DNA from: Rhodoluna sp. KAS3
Lineage (GTDB): Bacteria; Actinomycetota; Actinomycetes; Actinomycetales; Microbacteriaceae
NCBI RefSeq assembly: GCF_026000575.1
Contig: NZ_AP026910.1
Coordinates: 372,001-436,000, forward strand
Length of the DNA stretch: 64,000 nt
Direction of reading: 5' to 3'
Shown here: piece by piece, positions 57,795 through 64,000 of the stretch
Position numbering within the stretch: position 1 is the first letter of the stretch
How the letters are laid out: every line of letters begins with the position of its first letter
Notes under the pieces: generated by a model
Database searches by the model: none
What the model was told of the DNA's origin: nothing
Seen by the model: the letters and a program-made list of their open reading frames with translations, nothing else
Position numbers and translations under genes: made by a program

Positions 57795-58679
57795 ATGGCT
57801 AATTTGATAAATTTCACCAAAGGGCACGGCACGGGCAACGACTTTGTGCTGTTTCTCGACCCTGATGGAGAGGTCAAACTCACTGCTGCGCAGATTGCCA
57901 AGATTTGTGATCGCCACTTCGGCATTGGAGCCGACGGTCTCATCCGAGTGATTAAGTCTACGGCGCTACCCGAAGGTGCTGCTGTGCTTGATGAAGAGCC
58001 AAATGCCACCTGGTTCATGGATTACTACAACGCAGATGGCTCGACTGCGGAAATGTGCGGCAACGGAACCCGTGTCTTTGCTCGGTATCTGACCGAAAAG
58101 GGATTGATCGAACTTCACGATGGTGAAACCTTGTCAATCGGCACGCGCGCAGGGGTTAAGGATCTTCAGCGCAACATGGCTGGTTTTGCTATCGACATGG
58201 GTCGCTGGAAGCTCGAGGGGGAGAGCCTAGTCAAGGCTTCAAACCTAGAGGTATCGCGCCCAGGCCAGGGGATTAACCTCGGAAACCCACACATTGTCGT
58301 TGCGTTAGCCGAGGCCGAGGAGCTGGCCAACCTAGACCTAACTCGCAAGCCTGCAATTGAGCCGGAGCCTGTCAAGGGTGCGAATGTGGAATTTGTTGTT
58401 CCATCTGACCCAATGGTCAAAGACGGGGTTGGCAGCATCCAGATGCGCGTTTACGAGCGTGGCGTTGGTGAAACGCTGTCTTGTGGAACCGGGATTGTGG
58501 CTGCCGCTTTGGCTACTCGGCACTGGGCCGGCGCAGGTGCACCGAATCAGTGGACAGTGCGAGTGCCTGGCGGAACTTTGGGTGTGCGCATGTTCGCAGC
58601 CGAAGACGGCGAGCACGTTGGTCTCAGCGGTGCCGCTGAACTGGTTTATGACGGCCAGATCGACATCAGCATTCTTTAG
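57795..58679 (+). CDS. dapF: Diaminopimelate epimerase
   Basis: Interconverts LL- and meso-diaminopimelate, needed for peptidoglycan and lysine. The two catalytic cysteines are Cys88 (MCGNGTR) and Cys230 (LSCGTGI), with [14 protein letters not shown] at the start. 294 residues is normal. It follows miaA by 9 bp but probably has its own leaderless promoter. The 3' end is near a 21-bp tandem repeat and the convergent methyltransferase gene. Confidence 0.95.
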   Translation: MANLINFTKGHGTGNDFVLFLDPDGEVKLTAAQIAKICDRHFGIGADGLIRVIKSTALPEGAAVLDEEPNATWFMDYYNADGSTAEMCGNGTRVFARYLTEKGLIELHDGETLSIGTRAGVKDLQRNMAGFAIDMGRWKLEGESLVKASNLEVSRPGQGINLGNPHIVVALAEAEELANLDLTRKPAIEPEPVKGANVEFVVPSDPMVKDGVGSIQMRVYERGVGETLSCGTGIVAAALATRHWAGAGAPNQWTVRVPGGTLGVRMFAAEDGEHVGLSGAAELVYDGQIDISIL

Positions 58680-58694
58680 GTTGGGGTGTCCCTA

Positions 58695-58736
58695 GAGACC
58701 TAAGCGCGGTTCTTGGAGACCTAAGCGCGGTTCTTG
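58695..58736. repeat. Perfect 21-bp tandem duplication at the end of the methyltransferase gene
   Basis: A 21-bp unit beginning GAGACCTAAGC and ending TTCTTG occurs twice in direct contact (58695-58715 and 58716-58736). On the minus strand each unit reads Lys-Asn-Arg-Ala-stop, so the second copy holds the real stop codon of the methyltransferase and the first is downstream, outside the coding region. Confidence 0.95.
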
Positions 58737-59332
58737 ACCCGCAAAACTCTGAATGATTTGGCTGTTTCGACTCGGATAGTCGAGAAGCCTTCGGGTAGTT
58801 CCACCTCAAGCCATCGATGCAGTGAATCAGCACCCAAATTCTTTTGAACCACGAGGTATCCCTCGGCACCAGCGCTCAAACGTGGCAGCCAGGTCAGCAA
58901 GATTTCGTGAAGGATATCCTTGCCAACCCGAATTGGTGGGTTTGACCAGATTCCGCTGAAGGCGAGATCCTTCGGCACGTCCTCTGGCTTGCAAGTTTTG
59001 ATATTGGTAAGACCAAGTTTGGCGGCGTTGGCCGCAGTGAGTTCCAATGAACGCTCGTTGACGTCCACCGCCCAGATTGTGGCTTTGGGTGAGCGAACCG
59101 CAAGCGATAGGGCAATCGGCCCCCAACCGCAACCAATGTCAAGAATGTTTCCGCTCGGCGGAGCTTCATCCAAGTGCTGTAACAGTATTTGCGTACCCTG
59201 ATCGATGTGGTCTGGGCTGAAAATACCACCTGCAGTGGTCACCGTTACCGCGCGACCATCAATGGTTACCTGAATTTGCTTGGGCTTGAAATTGCTGCCT
59301 GGGGTTTCCGAAAAGTAGTGTTCAGAAGCCAT
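58721..59332 (-). CDS. RsmC/RlmG-type class I SAM-dependent methyltransferase
   Basis: Probable N2-guanine rRNA methyltransferase. The SAM-binding motif GNILDIGCGWGPIALSLAV and the catalytic NPP motif GIWSNPPIRVGKD are present. The chosen start (59332, MASEHYFSETPG) gives 203 residues, corresponding to the catalytic C-terminal half of E. coli RsmC; the longer frame to 59422 overlaps hflX and lacks the typical beginning. TACTGT seven bases before the ATG and no ribosome site suggest a leaderless mRNA, divergent from hflX with 42 bp between starts. Which rRNA base is modified is unknown. Confidence 0.88.
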   Translation of the reverse strand: MASEHYFSETPGSNFKPKQIQVTIDGRAVTVTTAGGIFSPDHIDQGTQILLQHLDEAPPSGNILDIGCGWGPIALSLAVRSPKATIWAVDVNERSLELTAANAAKLGLTNIKTCKPEDVPKDLAFSGIWSNPPIRVGKDILHEILLTWLPRLSAGAEGYLVVQKNLGADSLHRWLEVELPEGFSTIRVETAKSFRVLRVKNRA

Positions 59333-59339
59333 AGTGGAA

Positions 59340-59345
59340 ACAGTA
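59340..59345 (-). promoter_or_regulatory. -10 hexamer of the leaderless methyltransferase promoter
   Basis: Minus-strand TACTGT, seven bases, then the ATG at 59332; no ribosome site. Confidence 0.45.
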
Positions 59346-59361
59346 ATACAGATAGGCAAAC

Positions 59362-59367
59362 TAGTGT
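59362..59367 (+). promoter_or_regulatory. -10 hexamer of the hflX promoter
   Basis: TAGTGT, seven bases (TAGTTGC), then the GTG start at 59375; no ribosome site. It lies within the 42-bp divergent spacer. Confidence 0.45.
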
Positions 59368-59374
59368 TAGTTGC

Positions 59375-60889
59375 GTGGACGACGAGCTTTTTGCTGAAGA
59401 TGATCAACCAACTTTCACTCATGGCACCTCACGGGGTGATGAGGTCGTAGAACGCATCCTGCGCCGCGGTGAGCGTGCGGCTGCGCTGGGTGCCGAAGAG
59501 ACCCACAATTTCAATTCTTATGACGGCGATCAGTCCGAGCGCGAGGATCGATCTGCTCTGCGACGGGTTGCCGGTCTTTCCACCGAACTCGAAGACATCA
59601 CGGATGTGGAGTACCGACAGCTCCGCCTCGAAAAAGTAATCCTGATCGGCCTTTGGGGTGAAAACACGCTGCTAGATGCTGAAAATTCGCTTCGCGAGCT
59701 TGCAGCGCTCGCCGAAACTGCAGGTGCAACGGTTCTTGACGGTCTCCTGCAGCGACGTGCCCACCCAGACCCTGCCACCTATCTGGGAAAGGGTAAGGCG
59801 CAGGAACTCAAACAGCTCGTTGCCGCGGCTGGGGCAGACACTGTCATCGCCGACACTGAGTTAGCACCAAGTCAGCGACGTGCACTCGAAGACGTAGTCA
59901 ATGCCAAGGTGATTGATCGGACCGCAGTTATTCTCGACATCTTTGCCCAGCACGCCAAGAGCCGCGAGGGTAAAGCTCAGGTAGAACTTGCTCAGCTTGA
60001 GTACCTACTGCCGCGCCTTCGAGGCTGGGGTGAGTCGATGTCGCGTCAGGCCGGCGGTCAGGCTGCCGGTGGTGTTGGTATGGGTTCACGCGGACCCGGC
60101 GAAACCAAGATTGAGCTCGATCGTCGAAGAATCAATACCCGGATGGCCAAACTTCGCAAGCAAATTATTGCGATGAAGCCAGCGCGCGAAACCAAACGGG
60201 CTAATCGCAAAAAGAATGCCGTGCCAGCCGTGGCAATCGCCGGCTACACCAACGCGGGTAAGTCATCATTACTCAACCGCATGACCCAGGCCGGCGTTTT
60301 GGTTCAGAACGCACTGTTTGCAACCCTTGACCCAACCGTCCGTAAGGCAAAAACTCCCGACGGCCGCGACTTTACTTTCGCCGACACAGTGGGCTTTGTT
60401 CGCAACCTGCCTCACCAACTTGTTGAAGCCTTCAGGTCCACCCTTGAAGAAATCGCAGATAGCGACCTGATCGTTCACGTTGTTGATGCCTCGCACCCCG
60501 ATCCAGCCGGGCAAATCGCCACGGTGCGTGACGTTATTGGTGAGGTCGGGGCCCGAGGAATTCCGGAACTTATCGTCTTCAACAAGATCGACCTAGCTGA
60601 TGAAACTCAGCGCATGGCTCTACGCGGGATGGAGCCTGCCTCGATCGGGGTTTCTGCTCGTACCGGTGAAGGAATTGTAGAGCTCATGCAGGTCATCGCC
60701 GACTTGCTGCCTGAGCCAAATGTGGAGATTGCCGTTTTGATTCCATACAACCGGGGTGATTTGGTGTCCAAGCTGCACCTGAATAGTCGAATCATGATGC
60801 TTGACTATCGCGAAGGTGGCACTTTTGTGCGGGCAATGGTTAAGCCAGAAACGGCAGCCGAACTTGCCGACTACCGTTTGGTGATTTGA
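59375..60889 (+). CDS. hflX: GTPase HflX
   Basis: Ribosome-associated GTPase that rescues or splits stalled 70S ribosomes under stress. The start at GTG 59375 gives 504 residues, normal for actinobacteria; a longer frame to 59189 would overlap the divergent gene and has no supported start. The N-terminal HflX domain contains LLQRRAHPDPATYLGKGKAQEL and the glycine-rich GPGETKIELDRRRI, then a linker helix and the G domain with GYTNAGKSSLL (290-297) and DTVGFVRNLPHQLVEAFRSTLEE. It precedes convergent lexA by 17 bp. Confidence 0.94.
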   Translation: MDDELFAEDDQPTFTHGTSRGDEVVERILRRGERAAALGAEETHNFNSYDGDQSEREDRSALRRVAGLSTELEDITDVEYRQLRLEKVILIGLWGENTLLDAENSLRELAALAETAGATVLDGLLQRRAHPDPATYLGKGKAQELKQLVAAAGADTVIADTELAPSQRRALEDVVNAKVIDRTAVILDIFAQHAKSREGKAQVELAQLEYLLPRLRGWGESMSRQAGGQAAGGVGMGSRGPGETKIELDRRRINTRMAKLRKQIIAMKPARETKRANRKKNAVPAVAIAGYTNAGKSSLLNRMTQAGVLVQNALFATLDPTVRKAKTPDGRDFTFADTVGFVRNLPHQLVEAFRSTLEEIADSDLIVHVVDASHPDPAGQIATVRDVIGEVGARGIPELIVFNKIDLADETQRMALRGMEPASIGVSARTGEGIVELMQVIADLLPEPNVEIAVLIPYNRGDLVSKLHLNSRIMMLDYREGGTFVRAMVKPETAAELADYRLVI

Positions 60890-60906
60890 GGTTTTTGGGC
60901 TGCGGC

Positions 60907-61578
60907 CTAGACCGAGCGGAGAACCGCAACAACTTTGCCCATAATTACGGCATGGTCGCCAAGAATTGGTGCAAATTCTGAGTTCCTAGGCAACAGCCAA
61001 GTGTGGCCGTCCTGCTGCTTGAAGGTCTTTACTGTGGCCTCGTCCTCTAGCAGGGCCGCAACGATGTCTCCGTTTTCGGCATTCTGCTGTTGGCGCACAA
61101 CTACCCAGTCGCCATCGCAAATGGCTGCGTCAATCATCGACTCGCCTTTAACTTTCAATAGGAACAAATCTCCCTTTCCGACTAGCTGTCGGGGGAGGGG
61201 GAAAATCTCCTCAACGTTCTGCTCGGCGGTGATTGCGGTACCAGCCGCAATTTGACCGACCATCGGAACCATGGCCGCATCGCCGATCGGGGTTGCGTTT
61301 TCGCTGCTTTCGGAGCTTTGGCCCTCCCAGCCCGGCAGCTCGATCAAAACGTCAATTGTGCGAGGGCGCTTGGGGTCTCGGCTGATGTAGCCGGCAAGTT
61401 CAAGTTGATTCAACTGGTGACTAACGCTGGCAGGCGAGGCCAGCCCAACTTCTTCACCGATTTCGCGCATGCTTGGCACGTAACCACGTTCAGCCTTTGA
61501 TCGTTGAATAGCCTGCAGAATTCTCTCCTGCATTGGGCTCAAGCTGGATGCACGTCTCGTGGAGCGCTTTTCTTCCAT
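60907..61578 (-). CDS. lexA: LexA repressor
   Basis: SOS transcription repressor that cleaves itself when RecA filaments form. From ATG 61578 (after AAAGG) it has 223 residues: helix-turn-helix domain (about 15-75), flexible linker, then the S24 peptidase domain with scissile Ala112-Gly113 and the catalytic Ser147 (GESMID) and Lys184 (ATVKTF). An alternative start at 61602 adds eight residues. Divergent from the LysM protein gene across a 197-bp spacer with one good and two weak SOS boxes; LexA autoregulation is therefore likely. Convergent with hflX. Confidence 0.96.
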   Translation of the reverse strand: MEEKRSTRRASSLSPMQERILQAIQRSKAERGYVPSMREIGEEVGLASPASVSHQLNQLELAGYISRDPKRPRTIDVLIELPGWEGQSSESSENATPIGDAAMVPMVGQIAAGTAITAEQNVEEIFPLPRQLVGKGDLFLLKVKGESMIDAAICDGDWVVVRQQQNAENGDIVAALLEDEATVKTFKQQDGHTWLLPRNSEFAPILGDHAVIMGKVVAVLRSV

Positions 61579-61628
61579 CGCCAGGCCTTTCGTGATTGTC
61601 ATGGGTACCTGTTTGAATCTAGAACTAT

Positions 61629-61672
61629 CGAAAGAGTATTCGTAAAACAGGTATAAATCAAACACATTTTCG
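61629..61672. promoter_or_regulatory. Two weak SOS-like boxes in front of lexA
   Basis: CGAAA-GAGT-ATTCG (61629-61642) and CAAAC-ACAT-TTTCG (61659-61672) each keep eight of ten consensus half-site bases. They lie 51-94 bp upstream of the lexA start and may give weaker, autoregulatory LexA binding. Confidence 0.5.
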
Positions 61673-61690
61673 AATAAAACAAATTTTTCT

Positions 61691-61745
61691 TGACAAATTG
61701 TCGGTAGTTATTTGTATTCTTGTTCTAAAGCGAACAACTGTTCGA
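61691..61745 (+). promoter_or_regulatory. Promoter with SOS box for the LysM protein gene
   Basis: TTGACA (61691-61696), 17 bases, TGTATT (61714-61719) fit a sigma-70 promoter, and a perfect SOS box CGAAC-AACT-GTTCG follows at 61732-61745, near the expected transcription start, so LexA would block transcription. A ribosome site GAGAGG precedes the ATG. Confidence 0.8.
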
Positions 61746-61775
61746 AACAAAGGTTTCAATTGAGAGGTGTTTCAG

Positions 61776-62135
61776 ATGTCTAGCTACACACCAACCACTC
61801 GCATGGTCCGTCCAACCGTTCGTGTTGAGAACCAGGTCAAGTTGAGCACTGCTGGTCGACGCTTTGTTAGAAGCGCAATCATCCTTGCGGTTGCAACTGC
61901 GGGCTTCATCGCAACTGCCAACGGTTTCGGCGCCAGTAACGCCAACGCAAACTCATCAGCAGCTCAAGTCTCGTTCCAGTACGTAACCGTTTCTGCCGGC
62001 CAAGACCTGTGGAGCATGGCTGAGAAGCTTGCTCCAAACCGTGACCCTCGCGACTGGATTGTGGACGTTGTGAACCTAAACGGCCTCGGAACCACCGAGG
62101 TACAGCCAGGGCAAAAGATCGCGCTTCCTAACTAG
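61776..62135 (+). CDS. LysM-domain envelope protein, SOS-induced cell-division inhibitor type
   Basis: 119-residue protein with a basic N-terminus, one membrane helix (~31-50) and a C-terminal LysM domain (~69-118: YVTVSAGQDLWSMAEKLAPN...PGQKIALPN) that binds peptidoglycan outside the membrane. Divergent from lexA with a perfect SOS box, it matches the position and architecture of M. tuberculosis Rv2719c/ChiZ and C. glutamicum DivS, which block division after DNA damage. The start at 61776 follows GAGAGG. No catalytic domain is seen. The division-inhibitor role is inferred by synteny, not shown. Confidence 0.85.
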   Translation: MSSYTPTTRMVRPTVRVENQVKLSTAGRRFVRSAIILAVATAGFIATANGFGASNANANSSAAQVSFQYVTVSAGQDLWSMAEKLAPNRDPRDWIVDVVNLNGLGTTEVQPGQKIALPN

Positions 62136-62166
62136 TCGTTCCGAGGTACTCGGCACCGCCCTCCGG

Positions 62167-62172
62167 TAACCT
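62167..62172 (+). promoter_or_regulatory. -10 hexamer of the leaderless hisC promoter
   Basis: TAACCT, six bases (AGTCGG), then the GTG start of hisC at 62179; no ribosome site. Confidence 0.5.
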
Positions 62173-62178
62173 AGTCGG

Positions 62179-63270
62179 GTGGCTAATCTAGAAGACCTTC
62201 CCCTACGCAGTGACCTACAAGGGCGCAAACCCTACGGTGCACCTCAACTTTCCGTTCCTGTTGCGCTAAACGTAAACGAGAACACACACCGTATTCCCGA
62301 AGACGTCGCGGTCGACATCATCGGCCGTCTGGCCGCAGCGGTTTTAGACATCAACCGCTATCCAGATCGTGAATTCACTTCACTTCGTCAGGCATTAGCC
62401 GATTACCTTGACGCTGACCTAGCTGTCGAAAACATTTGGGCTGCTAACGGTTCAAACGAGGTCCTCCAGCACATCTTCCAAGCCTTCGGTGGCCCCGGCC
62501 GCAAGGCCCTCGGTTTCAATCCGACTTACTCGATGTACGGCCTAATCGCTCAGGGAACGGGAACCGATTACGTCGATTACCCGCGTCTTGATCGCTACGA
62601 GCTGACTCCCGAGCACATTCGTAGTGCAATCCTCGCTGAGCGTCCGAACATCGTCATGCTGTGTTCACCAAACAACCCAACCGGTACGCCCCTCAGTCTG
62701 AGTTGCGTTGAGGCTGCTTATGACGCTGTCTCGGAGGCAACTGGCGGCATCGTTGTGGTTGACGAAGCCTATGCCGAATTTGGCGGAGTCACCGAGGTTA
62801 GCGCTGTAAGCCTCTTGCCTGGTCGTGAACGGCTCCTAATCAGCCGAACCATGTCAAAGGCTTTCGCGTTTGCCGGTGCCCGAGTGGGGTACCTCGCTGC
62901 AGACCCGGCTGTCGTGGATGCCCTACGGCTTGTGCGACTGCCGTATCACCTGAGCGCATTTACTCAGGCAGCTGCTGAAGGAGCCCTGGCTCACTCTGAA
63001 ACAATGCTGGCCACCGTTGACGACATTCGATACCAGCGCGACCGAATCGTCATCGAGCTGAAGGATATGGGGCTAGATCCATTCCGATCCGACGCCAATT
63101 TTGTGTTATTCGGAGGGCTCGAGGACTCGAATGCTGTTTTTGAAGCGCTCTTGGCCAAGGGTGTCCTAATTCGCAACGTTGGCATTCCAGGAACCCTTCG
63201 AGTATCTGCAGGTACTGAGGCAGAGACAACGTCCTTTCTGGAGGCACTGCGCGAAGTCCTAGCAAAGTAG
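62179..63270 (+). CDS. hisC: Histidinol-phosphate aminotransferase
   Basis: PLP transaminase (fold type I) making histidinol phosphate. The PLP lysine is Lys227 (ISRTMSKAFAFAGARVGY), with the ring-contacting Asp195 and Tyr198 (VVVDEAYAEF) and SPNNPTGTP; NVNENTHRIPEDV is typical of HisC. 363 residues. GTG start. It starts a his gene group (hisC, hisB, hisH). Followed by hisB 51 bp later. Aromatic-aminotransferase activity can occur in this family, but synteny supports HisC. Confidence 0.95.
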   Translation: MANLEDLPLRSDLQGRKPYGAPQLSVPVALNVNENTHRIPEDVAVDIIGRLAAAVLDINRYPDREFTSLRQALADYLDADLAVENIWAANGSNEVLQHIFQAFGGPGRKALGFNPTYSMYGLIAQGTGTDYVDYPRLDRYELTPEHIRSAILAERPNIVMLCSPNNPTGTPLSLSCVEAAYDAVSEATGGIVVVDEAYAEFGGVTEVSAVSLLPGRERLLISRTMSKAFAFAGARVGYLAADPAVVDALRLVRLPYHLSAFTQAAAEGALAHSETMLATVDDIRYQRDRIVIELKDMGLDPFRSDANFVLFGGLEDSNAVFEALLAKGVLIRNVGIPGTLRVSAGTEAETTSFLEALREVLAK

Positions 63271-63321
63271 CAATTCGCTAGACTTAGATAATTCGAAAAT
63301 CGCTTTGCGAAAGGTAAAACT

Positions 63322-63921
63322 ATGAGCCGGTCTGCATCATTGCAGCGCAGCACCTCAGAGTCTTCAATTGAGTTGACGCTCAACCTTGATGGCACTGGTC
63401 GCGCGGACATCTCGACTTCTGTCCCGTTCTTTGACCACCTGCTAACCGCATTTGCAAAGCACTCACTGGTCGACCTTTCGGTCCGCGCCACCGGAGATAC
63501 ACATATCGATGTGCACCACACAGTTGAGGACACCGCGATTGTTTTGGGTCAGGCGATTCGTCAGGCTCTGGGCGACAAGGCTGGTATCGGACGCTACGGC
63601 GACGCGACCGTCCCGCTAGATGACGCACTTGCTCGCGCTGTTGTTGATGTTTCAGGCCGCCCTTACCTCGTTCACACCGGTGAGCCTGCAGGATTTGAAT
63701 TTCACCTAATTGGTGGGCACTTCACTGGTTCGATGATTCGCCACGTTTTTGAAGCCATTTCGCTAAATGCGGGCATCACGGTGCACGTGACTGTTCTTGA
63801 CGGCCGCGATCCGCACCACATCGCCGAAGCTGAGTTCAAGGCGTTTGCTCGTGCATTCCGTAAGGCCGTTGAAAACGACGCACGTGTAGTCGGCATTCCT
63901 TCTACCAAGGGTGCTTTGTGA
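63322..63921 (+). CDS. hisB: Imidazoleglycerol-phosphate dehydratase
   Basis: Dehydrates imidazole glycerol phosphate in histidine synthesis. The Mn-binding motifs [14 protein letters not shown] and the second H-H-x-x-E motif [21 protein letters not shown] are complete, with [14 protein letters not shown]. 199 residues, the monofunctional type. ATG follows AAAGGTAAAACT. The stop overlaps the GTG start of hisH (GTGA), so they are coupled. Confidence 0.96.
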   Translation: MSRSASLQRSTSESSIELTLNLDGTGRADISTSVPFFDHLLTAFAKHSLVDLSVRATGDTHIDVHHTVEDTAIVLGQAIRQALGDKAGIGRYGDATVPLDDALARAVVDVSGRPYLVHTGEPAGFEFHLIGGHFTGSMIRHVFEAISLNAGITVHVTVLDGRDPHHIAEAEFKAFARAFRKAVENDARVVGIPSTKGAL

Positions 63922-64000
63922 TTGCACCCCGCGTAGTCGTTTTAGATTACGGCAGCGGTAACGTCCACTCAGTGGCCCAGGCTCTAGAGGTAGCTGGCGC
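63918..64000 (+). CDS. hisH: Imidazole glycerol phosphate synthase subunit HisH (3' partial)
   Basis: Only the first ~27 residues lie in the window: [20 protein letters not shown], the N-terminus of the glutaminase subunit that supplies ammonia to HisF. GTG start overlaps the hisB stop. The catalytic Cys is further downstream, outside the window. Gene order and the DYGSGN start make the call secure. Confidence 0.9.
   Translation, partial: MIAPRVVVLDYGSGNVHSVAQALEVAG

Noticed and set aside
59333-59422. 30-residue N-terminal extension of the methyltransferase
   Set aside because: It overlaps the start of divergent hflX and does not resemble the family; a -10 hexamer supports the ATG at 59332.

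Overview
The window reads as a contiguous piece of an actinobacterial chromosome, most likely a small-genome member of the Microbacteriaceae (Rhodoluna/Aquiluna-like freshwater 'Luna' bacteria would fit). The reasons are the gene order (atpHAGDC; dxr-rseP-ispG-proS-nusA-ylxR-infB-rbfA-truB; rpsO-pnp-M16 peptidase-dapB; thyX-dapA-rnj-ftsK-pgsA-cinA-clgR-DUF3046-recA-recX-miaB-miaA-dapF-hflX-lexA-LysM protein), actinobacterial families (ClgR, DUF3046, ThyX, the LysM partner of LexA), very short intergenic spaces, GTG/TTG starts, and a base composition that looks only moderately GC-rich. Genus is an inference. No tRNA, rRNA, insertion sequence, prophage or CRISPR array was seen.

Layout. 1-4830: end of the F1Fo ATP synthase operon, closed by a strong terminator. 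4835-8530: a PduO-type cobalamin adenosyltransferase and YaaA, then an ECF sigma factor with a large membrane-anchored partner and an O6-alkylguanine methyltransferase. 8587-18826: a polyamine/GABA island (class III aminotransferase, Lrp-type regulator, aldehyde dehydrogenase, PotDABC-like importer, GabT), with a stand-alone FtsK-type ATPase in the middle. 18902-31331: isoprenoid (dxr, ispG), site-2 protease, a GH27 glycosidase, proS and the nusA-infB-rbfA-truB translation cluster. 31425-36576: phosphate uptake (pstCAB plus two different PstS-like binding proteins). 36608-39007: ribF and small membrane proteins. 39116-48969: rpsO, pnp, M16 peptidase, dapB, a thioredoxin/DUF4395 pair, thyX, dapA, rnj. 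49030-64000: ftsK, pgsA, cinA, clgR, recA/recX, tRNA modification (miaB, miaA), dapF, hflX, the lexA/LysM SOS pair and the start of a his operon (hisC, hisB, hisH).

How the genes work together. The polyamine island encodes a readable route: import of putrescine/spermidine, transamination to 4-aminobutanal, oxidation to GABA, and transamination to succinate semialdehyde; the last dehydrogenase is not in the window. recA, recX, lexA and the LysM protein form the SOS core, with recognisable CGAAC-N4-GTTCG-type operators at recA and between lexA and the LysM gene. dapA, dapB and dapF contribute to diaminopimelate/lysine synthesis.

Regulatory signals carry most of the interest. A bipartite element, TGAAAGATTAGA-N9-GACATAAACC, occurs with identical spacing in front of both the ECF sigma gene and its partner gene. 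Many genes have a TANNNT -10 hexamer exactly 6-7 bases before the start codon and no Shine-Dalgarno, indicating leaderless mRNAs; at four of them the start codon is preceded by the same TTGAGGC. The infB, rpsO and pnp leaders contain hairpins that could control expression. I found no clear case of a wholly new multi-gene system; the sigma/partner pair and the orphan FtsK-type ATPase are the best leads.
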